Shown here: piece by piece, positions 17,540 through 26,808 of the stretch | Position numbering within the stretch: the first letter of the stretch is position 1 | Layout: every line of letters begins with the position of its first letter | From: Marinifilum fragile JCM 15579 | Lineage (GTDB): Bacteria > Bacteroidota > Bacteroidia > Bacteroidales > Marinifilaceae | NCBI RefSeq assembly: GCF_001310955.1 | Contig: NZ_BAZX01000019.1 | Span: 1-64,000 of the forward strand | DNA: 64,000 bases | Direction of reading: 5' to 3' | The notes under the pieces: generated by a model | Seen by the model: only the letters and a program-made list of their open reading frames with translations | Database searches by the model: none | What the model was told of the DNA's origin: nothing | Position numbers and translations under genes: made by a program

Positions 17540-18859
17540 ATGGATAAAATAGATACAAATGCTTTTTTAATTGCAGCACCAAAGAGTAATTCTGGTAAAA
17601 CCATGATTACTCTTGCACTAATGCAGGCATTGGTGAATAGAGGATTGAAGGTTCAGCCCTTTAAATGCGGACCCGATTATATCGATCCCATGCACCATAC
17701 TAAAATTGCAGGTCAGCCATCATACAATCTGGACATGTGGATGACAGATGAGGATCATGTTCAACAAACATTTACTCAGCATGCTGCTATGGCAAATGTT
17801 TCCATTGCCGAAGGTGTAATGGGCTTGTTCGACGGAGCTCAAAAAGATGTTGGAAGTTCTGCGGCAGTTGTCCGCTTGCTTGATCTGCCAGTGATTTTGG
17901 TTGTGGATGCATCGAGTACGGCTTATTCTGTAGCTCCTTTGTTGTATGGATTTAAGAATTTCGATAAAAGCATAAATCTGGCAGGAGTTATTTTTAATAA
18001 GGTTGCAAGTGAATCACACTTTCAGTTTTTAAAAGAAGCTGCCATAGATGCAGGTGTTCATGTATTGGGCTACATGCCGCGTGACCAAAGACTGGCCATA
18101 GAATCAAGACACTTGGGATTACACCTTCCGGGTGAGAATCAAAATCGAGAAATCGTAAATGTTGCGGCTGAATTGCTGGAGAATCATGTTGATATTGATT
18201 TGCTTCTGGAAATTACGCAGAAGGAAATTCAGCCATTAACAAACCAAAATATAGATACAAAGCAGCAATTCAAAATTGCTTTGGCTCACGATGAGGCTTT
18301 CAACTTTTCCTATCAGGCAAACCGTGATGTTTTGGCAGAATTGGGAGAAGTGGTTGAATTTAGTCCATTGAACGATGAAGAATTGCCCGAGGCAGATTTG
18401 CTTTGGTTGCCGGGCGGATATCCGGAGTTGTTTGCAGAGCAATTGGCGAACAATGAAAAAATGAAACAGGCCATTGCTGAGTACATTGAAAGTGGCAAAG
18501 CTTTGATAGCTGAATGTGGTGGAATGATGTATCTGGGAAAAAATATCATTACCAAAGAAGGAGAAACTTACAGCATGACAGGTGTTTTTGACTTTGATAC
18601 TTCCTTTGAAAATATGAAGCTACACTTGGGATATCGCGATTTGAAAGGAAAGGATATCAGTATAAAAGGACACGAGTTTCATTATTCAAATCTGATTGGA
18701 GAGGAAAAAGCCAGTGCAGATTATCAGGCCAAAACGGCAAGAGGGCGCGATGTTGAAATGCCTGTATTCAGAAGAAAGAATTGTTGGGCTTCCTACATGC
18801 ACCTGTACTTGGGAAAAAGAGAGAAAATGTTGCAAATGATAAAAGAATTGGGATTATGA
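17540..18859 (+). CDS. cbiA: Cobyrinate a,c-diamide synthase
   Basis: This enzyme amidates the a and c side chains of cobyrinic acid using glutamine and ATP. The protein has 439 residues. The N-terminal dethiobiotin-synthetase-like ATPase has the P-loop APKSNSGKT (residues 13-21) and the corrin-binding region KCGPDYIDPMHH (42-53). The C-terminal triad glutamine amidotransferase domain has GGYPELFAEQL, the nucleophile Cys326 in AECGGMMYLG, and the catalytic His in GHEFHYS. The size is typical for the CbiA/CobB family. Its stop overlaps the ATG of cbiL (ATGA), so the two are coupled. Confidence 0.95.
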   Translation: MDKIDTNAFLIAAPKSNSGKTMITLALMQALVNRGLKVQPFKCGPDYIDPMHHTKIAGQPSYNLDMWMTDEDHVQQTFTQHAAMANVSIAEGVMGLFDGAQKDVGSSAAVVRLLDLPVILVVDASSTAYSVAPLLYGFKNFDKSINLAGVIFNKVASESHFQFLKEAAIDAGVHVLGYMPRDQRLAIESRHLGLHLPGENQNREIVNVAAELLENHVDIDLLLEITQKEIQPLTNQNIDTKQQFKIALAHDEAFNFSYQANRDVLAELGEVVEFSPLNDEELPEADLLWLPGGYPELFAEQLANNEKMKQAIAEYIESGKALIAECGGMMYLGKNIITKEGETYSMTGVFDFDTSFENMKLHLGYRDLKGKDISIKGHEFHYSNLIGEEKASADYQAKTARGRDVEMPVFRRKNCWASYMHLYLGKREKMLQMIKELGL

Positions 18860-19545
18860 GTTTGGGAAAATTAATTGGAGTTGCATTAGGACCTGGTGAT
18901 CCGGAATTGATTACACTTAAGGGTTTAAAGGCACTTCAGAATGCGGATCTTATTTTTTATCCGGCATCGAGCATAAAGGAATCGAAAGTAATTTCCTTTT
19001 CATACGATATATTAAAGCAGTTGAGTGTAGAAACCGAGTGTTTGCCGCTTGTGATTCCCATGACAGGGAAAAACAGGGAGATGCATTACCAAAAAGCCTT
19101 TGATGAGATTCATGAAGAATTGAAAAAAGGAAAAAATGTAGCTGTGGTTTCCGAAGGCGATGCTCTTTTTTATAGCACTTTTGGATACATTTTAAAGATA
19201 GCACAAGAAGCAAATGTTGACTGTAAAGTAATTCCCGGAATACCTGCTTTTATAGCGACAGGAGCCGAAGGAGAAAAATCGGTTACCGAAGGCGATCAGG
19301 CCTTAAAGGTAATTGCCCGACCAAAAGGTTTTGAGGAAATAGAAGAAGCGTTGAAAGAAAATCAAACATTGGTTGTAATGAAAATGAGTGTGCTCGATAA
19401 CTGGAGTGATTTTCTTGAGAAACAAAATAGATCATTTTTTTATATCGAACGTGTGGGAACACCGCAACAGTATTCCACAAGTGATGTTCAGGATTTAAAG
19501 TTGCGAACAATACCTTACTTTTCATTAATTATAATTTATGCCTAA
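18856..19545 (+). CDS. cbiL: Cobalt-precorrin-2 C20-methyltransferase
   Basis: This SAM-dependent enzyme adds the C20 methyl group in corrin synthesis. I chose the ATG at 18856, which overlaps the cbiA stop and opens with MSLGKLIGVALGPGDPELIT, the canonical start of the family; a longer upstream frame inside cbiA is not credible. The protein has 229 residues, normal for CbiL/CobI. The glycine-rich GPGDPE loop and the SEGDALFYSTFGY segment of tetrapyrrole methylases are present. It overlaps the next gene by eight bases. Confidence 0.93.
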   Translation: MSLGKLIGVALGPGDPELITLKGLKALQNADLIFYPASSIKESKVISFSYDILKQLSVETECLPLVIPMTGKNREMHYQKAFDEIHEELKKGKNVAVVSEGDALFYSTFGYILKIAQEANVDCKVIPGIPAFIATGAEGEKSVTEGDQALKVIARPKGFEEIEEALKENQTLVVMKMSVLDNWSDFLEKQNRSFFYIERVGTPQQYSTSDVQDLKLRTIPYFSLIIIYA

Positions 19546-20941
19546 GAAAATATATAGCATAGGAATTGGACCAGGGAATGAGAAATTCCTTACTCCACAG
19601 GCTTTGCAAGCCATTCAGGAAGCAGAAGTGATTGTTGGTTACAGCTTTTATTTTGAACACATCAAGCAGTTGTCAGGAGGAAAAGAGCTGGTTGATACGG
19701 GTATGAAAAAAGAGCGCCAACGAGCAGAGAAAGCATTTGAAATAGCCGAATCAGGAAAAACTGTTGCCGTTATTAGTAGTGGTGATTCTGGTGTGTATGG
19801 AATGGCACCTTTGCTTTGGGAAATGAAAGCAGAAAAAGCTTCGGATGTTGATTTGGAAGTAGTTCCGGGAATCTCTGCTATGTTTGCAGCCGCATCAAAA
19901 TTGGGAGCACCTCTGGGACACGACTTTTGTTCCATTTCCATGTCGGATTTGTTAACCCCATGGGAAAAAATTGAGAAAAGAATTGTAGCTGCAGCTAATG
20001 CCGATTTTGTAACAGCGGTTTACAATCCCTTAAGCAAAGGCAGATTCTGGCAATTGATGAGGTTGAGGGAATTGTTCCTGGAAGTACGTTCGCCTGAAAC
20101 TCCAGTTGGAATTGCCCGAAATGTGGGAAGAGAAGATGAGAGCATTGAGGTAATTACCCTTGCCGAATTGGATGTGACCAAAGCCGATATGTTTACCGTT
20201 ATTGTGATTGGTAACAGCCAAACTTTTAAGGCTCAAGGCAAGATGGTAACACCAAGAGGTTACTATGCTAATCAAAACAATAGCCAGGACAAGCTTGGAC
20301 GCCGTATCATGAACGCAAGTTTCCAAACCATTTTGGATCATATCGATATCACAGATAAATCGTTGGCTCATGTTTGGGTGGCATTGCATTGTATTCACAC
20401 GACTGCCGATTTTAAATTGAACGAATCGGTTGAGCTGAGCAATAATGTGGTGGAGCAATTGCACGAGAAATTTTATTCGGGAAAACCACCAGTTATTGTT
20501 ACCGATGTTTCGATGGTGACAAGAGGAATTCGCAGAGCAACGGCAGCCAAATTAGGTCTTGAAATTAAATGTTATTTGGATGATGAGCGCGTGGCTGAAA
20601 TGGCTTCGCAGAAAAATATTACAAGAACTCAGGCTGGAATCCAGTTGGCAGTAGAAGAGCATCCCGACGCCATTTTTGCATTCGGAAATGCACCAACTGC
20701 ATTAATCGAGTTGATTAAATTCATTCGCAATGGAAAAGCAAATCCTGCGGGAGTGATTGCAGCTCCGGTTGGTTTTGTAAATGTAAAAGAAAGTAAATGG
20801 CAGTTAAAATATGGTTGTCCGGATGTTCCTGCAGTTTTTGTAAATGGCAGAAAAGGAGGAAGCAATGTGGCAGCAACCATTATCAATGCCATTTTAAGCT
20901 GGAGCGAAGCGGAACAAATGCATCCGGGTGAAGGTTTGTAG
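19538..20941 (+). CDS. Fusion of precorrin-3B C17-methyltransferase (CbiH) and precorrin-8X methylmutase (CbiC)
   Basis: The protein has 467 residues and two enzymes. Residues 1 to about 240 are a tetrapyrrole methylase of the CbiH/CobJ type (SIGIGPGNEKFLTPQA, then SGDSGVYGMAPL and VTAVYNPLSKGR), which methylates C17 with ring contraction. Residues from about 260 are CbiC/CobH, which moves the C11 methyl to C12; the active-site region HCIHTTADFK and the ATAAKLGL and GNAPTAL segments are clear. The fusion puts a mid-pathway and a late step on one chain. It starts inside the end of cbiL. Its stop is followed by a 569-bp repeat-filled spacer. Confidence 0.93.
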   Translation: MPKKIYSIGIGPGNEKFLTPQALQAIQEAEVIVGYSFYFEHIKQLSGGKELVDTGMKKERQRAEKAFEIAESGKTVAVISSGDSGVYGMAPLLWEMKAEKASDVDLEVVPGISAMFAAASKLGAPLGHDFCSISMSDLLTPWEKIEKRIVAAANADFVTAVYNPLSKGRFWQLMRLRELFLEVRSPETPVGIARNVGREDESIEVITLAELDVTKADMFTVIVIGNSQTFKAQGKMVTPRGYYANQNNSQDKLGRRIMNASFQTILDHIDITDKSLAHVWVALHCIHTTADFKLNESVELSNNVVEQLHEKFYSGKPPVIVTDVSMVTRGIRRATAAKLGLEIKCYLDDERVAEMASQKNITRTQAGIQLAVEEHPDAIFAFGNAPTALIELIKFIRNGKANPAGVIAAPVGFVNVKESKWQLKYGCPDVPAVFVNGRKGGSNVAATIINAILSWSEAEQMHPGEGL

Positions 20942-20970
20942 ATTTTAGGTAATTGGAAAAGTTCATTTTT

Positions 20971-21190
20971 TTCTTTGCCTAAACTGGCACTGAAAAAAAT
21001 GAAAAAGAGCTTTCCCTAAACTCGCAAAAGCCAAAATTGAATATTTCGAGCTTTGCCTAAACTGGCAAGGCTTAAAATTGAATATTTTGGGCTTTGCCTA
21101 AGCTGGCATCGCTTAAAATTGAATATTTTGAGCTTTACCAATACTGGCATCGTAAAAAATGAAAAAAAGCTTTACCTAAATCGGAATTGT
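20971..21190 (+). repeat. Imperfect tandem repeat, 37-41 bp period
   Basis: Five and a half units follow one another, each starting near AGCTTTGCCTAAACTGGCA. Units begin at about 20971, 21008, 21049, 21090, 21131 and 21168; three have a period of exactly 41 bp and two of 37 bp. The second half of the unit is AAAATTGAATATTTTG. The units are contiguous with no unique spacers, so this is not a CRISPR array. They fill the first half of the cbiHC-cbiET spacer. Confidence 0.85.
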
Positions 21191-21254
21191 AAGTGTCTCG
21201 CAGAATATTGTTGGGAATCTATGAATAAATAATTTGTAGACAGTTAAATGTTTG

Positions 21255-21420
21255 AATTCTCTCCTTCTAGGGGAGATCCCGACAGGGAGAGGGGTGTATT
21301 TTGGATTATATTTGTCTTATCTCACCCTTTAGTCTGTCGACAGTTTGTTCACATACAATTTTTACATTAATGTATTCACGAGCTCCACTTCGTTCCGGTT
21401 CCCTAAAAGGGAAAAACTCA
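21255..21420 (+). repeat. Interspersed palindromic repeat, family A, copy 2 (with internal extra segment)
   Basis: The left arm (CTCCTTCTAGGGGAGATCCCGACAGGGAGAGGGGTG) and the start of the right arm (CACCCTTTAGTCTGTCGACAG) match the other copies. About 60 bp of different sequence separates them from the terminal hairpin TCCCTAAAAGGGA. This copy is therefore interrupted or rearranged. Confidence 0.75.
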
Positions 21421-21448
21421 TTTTGAAAATGATAGATAAAGTGAACTA

Positions 21449-21480
21449 TTGATATCCTGACTTAGAGTCAGAACATCAAA
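21449..21480 (+). repeat. Short hairpin repeat, family B
   Basis: The sequence TTGATATCCTGACTTAGAGTCAGAACATCAAA forms a hairpin around ACTTAGAGT just before the cbiET start. It matches similar hairpins at 54365, 55449 and 56868, which share TTG-TA-C ... ACTT-GAGT ... CAAA. Confidence 0.6.
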
Positions 21481-21510
21481 TTAAAATTTGAGAAGATCAG
21501 CGAGAACGAA

Positions 21511-22689
21511 ATGAAAATAAGCATCATAGGAATATCAGATTTAACTCCTGATTTTACAAAGAAGGAGTTGACTCTGATTCAATCGGGAAAATATTTTGCA
21601 GGAGGAAGTCGTCACCGTGAATTGGTGGGAGATTATCTGCCAGAGCAACACCATTGGCATGATATTGTAGTGCCCTTGTCAACACTATACGATGCCATAA
21701 ACCATTCCAACAGCGATTGGATTGTGTTTGCTTCGGGCGACCCATTGTTTTATGGGATTGGCATTACATTAAAACGTGAGATTCCCAATGCAGAGCTTGA
21801 TATTCTTCCTGATTTTAATTCCCTGCAATTGCTGGCGCATCGTTTTAAATTGCCTTATGGCGAGTTTCAAACCATTACGCTTACCGGCCGATCTTTCGAG
21901 CGATTCGATCAGGCATTGATTAGAGGTCAGGAGAGAATGGGAATTCTTACCGATAGAAAAAATACGCCCAAAAGCATTGCCGAGCGAATGTTACAATATG
22001 GATATTCGAACTACAAAATGTACTATGGTGAGCGCTTGGGAGGCGAAAGGGAACTTGTAAAGGAGTTGAGCTTGGAAGAAGCCTTGAGTTTGGATTTTAA
22101 TCATCCGAATTGCTTTTACCTGGAAAAAACCGATGAGGCGATTCCTAAAAAGGGAATTAAAGAAAGAGATTTTGAACCCTTGGATGGTCGACCAAAAATG
22201 ATTACCAAAATGCCCATTCGTTTGGCAACCCTTGCCTTAATGGAATTGCAAAATAAAAAGGTGTTTTGGGATGTGGGAGCATGCACGGGAAGTGTTTCCA
22301 TCGAAGCTCGATTGAACCATCCGCATTTGAAGGTAAAATCTTTTGAGATTCGTGAAGAGTCAAGAGGGATCATTAAGCGCAATACAGAAACCTTCCAAAC
22401 GCCGGGAATCGATATTTTTATTGGAGATTTTTTACAAACCGATAAGGCAGAAATAGAAAAACCAGATGCCGTATTTGTTGGCGGTTATGGTGGAAAAATG
22501 GATGAGGTACTGGATGATATTGATTTGCATTTGTTGGAAGGGGGAATCATTGCATTCAATTCGGTAAGCGAAAAAAGCAAATTGGGATTTAAACAATGGT
22601 GCAAAAAAATGTCATATCGAATGAAGCATGAAATGCTGGTAAGTGTGGATGAATTTAATCCGATAACCATTTTAGTAGCTGAGAAATAA
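21511..22689 (+). CDS. Bifunctional precorrin-6B C5,15-methyltransferase/decarboxylase, CbiE-CbiT fusion (CobL-type)
   Basis: The protein has 392 residues. Residues 1 to about 195 are the CbiE methylase (MKISIIGISDLTPDF, with the FASGDPLFYGIG motif). Residues from about 215 are CbiT, a Rossmann SAM methyltransferase with PIRLATLALMELQ, the SAM loop WDVGACTGSVSIEA and acidic KSFEIREES. Together they methylate C5 and C15 and decarboxylate the C12 acetate. The fusion order equals that of CobL. The gene lies between two repeat-containing spacers in the corrin-synthesis run. Confidence 0.94.
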   Translation: MKISIIGISDLTPDFTKKELTLIQSGKYFAGGSRHRELVGDYLPEQHHWHDIVVPLSTLYDAINHSNSDWIVFASGDPLFYGIGITLKREIPNAELDILPDFNSLQLLAHRFKLPYGEFQTITLTGRSFERFDQALIRGQERMGILTDRKNTPKSIAERMLQYGYSNYKMYYGERLGGERELVKELSLEEALSLDFNHPNCFYLEKTDEAIPKKGIKERDFEPLDGRPKMITKMPIRLATLALMELQNKKVFWDVGACTGSVSIEARLNHPHLKVKSFEIREESRGIIKRNTETFQTPGIDIFIGDFLQTDKAEIEKPDAVFVGGYGGKMDEVLDDIDLHLLEGGIIAFNSVSEKSKLGFKQWCKKMSYRMKHEMLVSVDEFNPITILVAEK

Positions 22690-22708
22690 AAGAAAATTAG
22701 ATATATGT

Positions 22709-22744
22709 TTTGAGGGTCTCACTTCAAGTGAGGCTCTCAATAAA
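22709..22744 (+). repeat. Short hairpin repeat, family B
   Basis: TTGAGGGTCTCACTTCAAGTGAGGCTCTCAA is a near-perfect inverted repeat around ACTTCAAGT, followed by an A-run. It has close relatives at 24725 and 54321, and more distant ones at 56826 and 56868. Confidence 0.65.
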
Positions 22745-22752
22745 AAAAATAG

Positions 22753-22850
22753 AATTCTCCCTTTTAGGGGAGATCCCGACAGGGAGAGGGGTGTATTGTT
22801 TTCCAAAATTCACCCTTTTGTCTATCGACATTTTCCCTAAAAGGGAAAAA
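22753..22850 (+). repeat. Interspersed palindromic repeat, family A, copy 3
   Basis: This is a 98-bp element in the cbiET-cbiGF spacer. The left hairpin is CTCCCTTTTAGGGGAG and the right hairpin TTTCCCTAAAAGGGAAA. Between them are the conserved GATCCCGACAGGGAG and CACCCTTTTGTCTATCGAC blocks. It follows a family B hairpin directly. Confidence 0.8.
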
Positions 22851-22938
22851 TTTAATTTGAAACGGGAGATGATTTTATGCAGTTTCCAACGAGAAACAAT
22901 AAGTAGTAAGTAAAGACCAAAACAGAACAAAATACATC

Positions 22939-24711
22939 ATGTCAAAAATAATAATCACACATTCCGATAAGGGGGAGGCGCTTGCCAAATACATTACAAA
23001 TAATGGATTTGAGGCTGAAATTATGCGCTCGCCAAAGAACTACGAAGAGCTTTGGAACAAATACGAAGCGTTAATTTTTATTGGAGCTTTGGGCATTTGC
23101 GTGCGCGAGATTGCCGCTTTTTTAAATGATAAAAAAACAGATCCTGCGGTGATCAATATAGCTGCCAACGGACAATTTGTTCAACCTGTTGTGTCGGGAC
23201 ATTTGGGGGGGGCAAATCAATTGGCGGAAGATATTTCTCGTCTGTTGGGAGCAACACCTGTTGTTACTACCGTTAGCGATACATCAGGCTTGTGGGCATT
23301 GGATTTATTGCCGGAAAAACACAATTGGACCTTGGATTGCAAGGGCAATCTTACCCAATTGATGGCAGCTTTTGTGAACAAACAGAAAACCGCTTTGCTG
23401 CTTGAGGTGCGCGATAAAGGAAGTCTGGTTTTGGAAACAGAAAAACCTGAACATGTAGATGTGTTTTTCAGTGCTGATGAAATCAAGCTGGAAGAGTACC
23501 AGGTGATTTTGGCAGTAACACCATTTGTTCATGATTTTGGAGCAAAAGTGATTTACTACCGTCCTAAAGTTGTACAATTGGGCGTAGGTTGTCAGCGCGA
23601 TCTTCCTTTTGAGGCTTTCGAAATGGAATTGCTTTCGAAATTGGAATCGCAGCAAATTTCTCCATTATCGATTGCTGCTATCGGAACGGTTGACTTAAAA
23701 GCCAATGAAAAGGCATTGATTGAACTGTCTGCAAAATGGAACATTCCATTGAATCCATTTGGGGAAGAAGTATTATCACAATATGATATTCCAAATCCAT
23801 CGCAAAAAGTAAGCGAGGTAACCGGAAGTTACAGCGTTTCCGAAGCTGCAGCCATGCATCTTTCGGGAAATGCTTTGTTGGTAGAAAAACAAAAAGCAAA
23901 AGCAGGTGAGAAGTACTTCACTTTTGCTTTGGCAATGGATAGGAATAGTGAACGTAAAGGTTTTGTAGAGTTTGTTGGGGCAGGTCCTGGCGATCCGGAA
24001 CTGGTTTCGGTTCGTGGAAAAAGAATGCTTCAAACGGCCGATATGATTCTGTATGCAGGCAGCTTGGTTCCTAAAGAACTGACCAACTATGCAAAGCCTG
24101 GATGTGTGGTAAAAAGCTCGGCTGGCATGGATTTGATCACTCAGATTGAAAGCATGAAACCATATTACGATCGTGAATTGTTTGTGGTGCGTTTGCATAC
24201 TGGTGATCCTTGTATTTATGGTGCCATTCAAGAACAAATGGCCATTATGGATCAACTGAAATGGAATTATCACATTACTCCGGGAATTTCTTCATTCCAG
24301 GCAGCAGCAGCGGCTTTGGAGTCACAATTTACCATTCCGGAGGAGGTACAAACCATCATTTTGACTCGTGGAGAGGGAAGAACGCCAATGCCAGATCGTG
24401 AGCAATTGAACAAATTGGCCCGATCGCAAAGTACAATGTGTATTTACCTGAGTGCTTCTATTGCCGAAAAAGTTCAGGCACAACTTTCGGAGCATTATCC
24501 ACCGGAAACACCTGTGGCGGTTTGCTACAAATTAACCTGGAAGGATGAAAAAATCTATCGTTGTACACTGGAAACTTTGGCAAAGACTGTAGAAGAAAAT
24601 AATTTGAAAATGACTACCATGATTGTTGTGGGGAAAGCCATAGACAACCGATCGGGATTTTCAAAACTGTACGATAAGAAATTTACTCACGCATTTCGCG
24701 AGGGAAAATAG
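22939..24711 (+). CDS. Fusion of cobalt-precorrin-5A hydrolase (CbiG) and precorrin-4 C11-methyltransferase (CbiF)
   Basis: The protein has 590 residues. Residues 1 to about 330 are CbiG: the N-terminal part has GALGICVREIA and the invariant VSGHLGGANQLA, and the C-terminal part begins LGVGCQRDLPFEAF. CbiG opens the delta-lactone and releases acetaldehyde. Residues from about 340 are CbiF/CobM (FVEFVGAGPGDPELVSVRGK, LYAGSLVP, HTGDPCIYGAIQEQM), which methylates C11. These are consecutive steps of the anaerobic route, so the fusion may channel the product. CbiG marks the cobalt-early pathway. Confidence 0.94.
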   Translation: MSKIIITHSDKGEALAKYITNNGFEAEIMRSPKNYEELWNKYEALIFIGALGICVREIAAFLNDKKTDPAVINIAANGQFVQPVVSGHLGGANQLAEDISRLLGATPVVTTVSDTSGLWALDLLPEKHNWTLDCKGNLTQLMAAFVNKQKTALLLEVRDKGSLVLETEKPEHVDVFFSADEIKLEEYQVILAVTPFVHDFGAKVIYYRPKVVQLGVGCQRDLPFEAFEMELLSKLESQQISPLSIAAIGTVDLKANEKALIELSAKWNIPLNPFGEEVLSQYDIPNPSQKVSEVTGSYSVSEAAAMHLSGNALLVEKQKAKAGEKYFTFALAMDRNSERKGFVEFVGAGPGDPELVSVRGKRMLQTADMILYAGSLVPKELTNYAKPGCVVKSSAGMDLITQIESMKPYYDRELFVVRLHTGDPCIYGAIQEQMAIMDQLKWNYHITPGISSFQAAAAALESQFTIPEEVQTIILTRGEGRTPMPDREQLNKLARSQSTMCIYLSASIAEKVQAQLSEHYPPETPVAVCYKLTWKDEKIYRCTLETLAKTVEENNLKMTTMIVVGKAIDNRSGFSKLYDKKFTHAFREGK

Positions 24712-24724
24712 AGTATTATAATAC

Positions 24725-24758
24725 TTTGAGGGGCTCGCTTTAAGTGAGGTTCTCAATA
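24725..24758 (+). repeat. Short hairpin repeat, family B
   Basis: TTGAGGGGCTCGCTTTAAGTGAGGTTCTCAA forms a hairpin around CTTTAAGTG. It precedes family A copy 4 with the same order and spacing as at 22709/22753, so the pair was probably duplicated as a unit. Confidence 0.65.
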
Positions 24759-24767
24759 AAAATCTTG

Positions 24768-24878
24768 AATTCTCCCTTTTAGGGGAGATCCCGACAGGGA
24801 GAGGGGTGCTATTGAGTAGATTTTTAAGGAATTCACCCTTTAGTCTGTCGACAGTTTCCCTTAAAAAGGGAAACATTC
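24768..24878 (+). repeat. Interspersed palindromic repeat, family A, copy 4
   Basis: This is a 111-bp element between cbiGF and cbiJD. The left arm is CTCCCTTTTAGGGGAGATCCCGACAGGGAGAGGGGTG and the right arm CACCCTTTAGTCTGTCGACAG followed by TTTCCCTTAAAAAGGGAAA. It ends 20 bp before the cbiJD start codon, so its right hairpin could affect translation initiation. Confidence 0.8.
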
Positions 24879-24898
24879 ATTTAGAAACGCAGAAACTT

Positions 24899-26730
24899 AT
24901 GGTACTAATTTTTGGCGGAACAACAGAAGGAAAGAGAGTTGCTGAACTATTCGACATTATCGATCAGCAATACTTTTATTCCACAAAAACCGATTCGCAC
25001 AAACAAATTAAAGGCGAGCGTGTTTTTGGTGATATGGATAGCACTAAAATCAAAGAGTTCTGCCAAACCAATGGCATTCGATTGATTGTTGATGCGGCTC
25101 ACCCTTTTGCCGTTTATTTGCATGATAACATTTATCGGGCAGCTCAGGAATTGGGAATTTCAACCATTCGTTACGAGCGAAAGTTTCCAGAAATCAAATC
25201 GTCGAAACAGGTGCGCATGTTCGATTCCTACGAGTGCATGACAGAGGCACTTTTACAAGAAGAGTATCAGAATGTATTGGCTTTAACAGGTGTTCAAACC
25301 ATAAACAAATTAAAGCCGCTTTGGAGGCAACGAACTTGTTATTTCAGGATATTGGATACTGATCTTAGTCGACAAAAGGCAAGGGAAACCGATCTGGATT
25401 ATCAGTTTGTAATTCCCATGGATCCAAAGGCAGGAGTTGAGGAATTGGCGATGTTAACAAAGAAGTTGAATGCAGAAATACTGCTTTCGAAAGAGAGTGG
25501 AGAATCAGGTTTGTTTGAAACGAAAGAGAAAGTTGCCGAGCAGTTGAATATTCCTTTATGGGTAGTAAAGCGTCCAGCTTTGCCAGATTTCGATTATGTG
25601 GTGGATGATCCTAAAGCTTTCCTGCAGCAATTTTATCAGGTAAAGAAAACGAGTCTAAAGATTGAAGGTCAATTGCGAAGTGGATTTACTACCGGAACCT
25701 GCTTAACTGCTGCGACAAAAGCCTGCTTTATCGCCTTGATAGAAAAGAAATTCCCCCAATGGGTTGAGGTTGATCTACCGGGAGGAGAAAAAACCAGATA
25801 TGCTATTTTTCCAGTGAATCTATCAAGCAAATCAGCTTCCTGTGTAGTAATAAAAGATGCTGGCGACGATCCGGATGTGATCCATGGCAAAGAAATCGGT
25901 TGTGAATTATCATTTTCCGAACAGCCAGGAGTTCAGTTTGTAAGAGGAAAAGGTGTAGGAATGGTTACTTTGCCTGGTCTTCAGGTTCCTGTTGGTGAAC
26001 CAGCCATTAATCCGGTTCCACGAAAAATGGTTTCCAATGTTTTGGAAAAATTGTCTGAACAATACGAAATGGACTTGGCTTTCGAGGTAAAAGCTTTTAT
26101 TCCTGAAGGAGAGGAATTGGCGAAACAAACCTTTAACCCAAGAATTGGAGTGGAAGGTGGCATTTCAATTATCGGGACAACGGGAATTGTAAAGCTTTAT
26201 CGAATGAGGCATTTTTAGCCAGCATCAAACAACAGGTGAAAGTGGCCAAAGGAAATCAATGTGCCGAAATTGTGCTGACTTCTGGTAAGAGAAGCGAAAA
26301 CCGTTTGAAGAAGAATTTTCCACATTTGCCACAAGTCGCTTACATTCATTTTGGAAACTTGGTTGGTGATGCCATTCAATTGGGAGTTGATGAGGGAATG
26401 GAGAAAATCAATGTGGCCATTATGTTCGGAAAATCAGTAAAGCTTGCGGAAGGAAACATGAATACCCACAGCAAGAATGTGGTTTTAAATGCTGATTTTG
26501 TTGCTGATTTGGCGAAACAAGCCAGATATTCTGATGAAATCCAAAATCAAATCAAGGAGTTGAAATTGGCCAATGCTATTTTGGATATCATTCCTTTTTC
26601 AGAGAATGAAGCATTCTACAATTTGGTAGCTCAGAAATGCTTAAAAAATTGTCAACAGCTGTTAAATGATTCTTGCTCAATACAGTTATTTCTTTTGGTT
26701 GGCGATGAGGGAATGATTATCGCAAAATAG
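24899..26730 (+). pseudogene. Fusion of precorrin-6A reductase (CbiJ) and cobalt-precorrin-5B C1-methyltransferase (CbiD), frameshifted
   Basis: From the ATG at 24899 (MVLIFGGTTEGKRVAEL) the first part is CbiJ/CobK, an NADH-dependent reductase of about 250 residues. CbiD begins near LRSGFTTGTCLTAATKA. The frame stops at 26218, right after GISIIGTTGIVK. The rest of CbiD continues in the next frame to 26730 (LSNEAFLASIKQQVKVA, GNLVGDAIQ, MNTHSKN). One missing base near 26195, for example a C in AAGC(C)TTTATCG, restores GIVKPLSNEAF. Without its C-terminal third CbiD should be inactive and corrin synthesis blocked. The site has no slippery heptamer, so programmed frameshifting is unlikely; a mutation or a sequence error is more likely. 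In the repaired frame this would be a 610-residue fusion. Confidence 0.9.
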
Positions 26731-26808
26731 TATTGATTTTTCTGCGTGTATTTGTGGAAAAGATCTGCGTTTATCTGCGAGAAAATTTAAGTTTTAATTT
26801 AAATGTGA

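Noticed and set aside
18781..18855. Longer cbiL starting inside cbiA
   Set aside because: The extra residues do not match the family, and the ATG at 18856 overlapping the cbiA stop gives the canonical N-terminus.
20030..20464. 144-codon open frame on the minus strand inside cbiHC
   Set aside because: It is antisense to a clear CbiH-CbiC protein and its translation has no recognisable family; a shadow frame.
20971..21190. CRISPR array
   Set aside because: The 37-41 bp units are contiguous and imperfect, with no unique spacers, and no cas genes are present.
24806..24898. Upstream extension of cbiJD
   Set aside because: The additional 31 codons lie in a family A repeat; the ATG at 24899 begins exactly with the conserved nucleotide-binding strand.
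26185..26240. Programmed frameshifting in cbiD
   Set aside because: The -1 relation lacks a slippery heptamer and any clear downstream stimulatory structure, and three other genes in the window have similar single-base indels.
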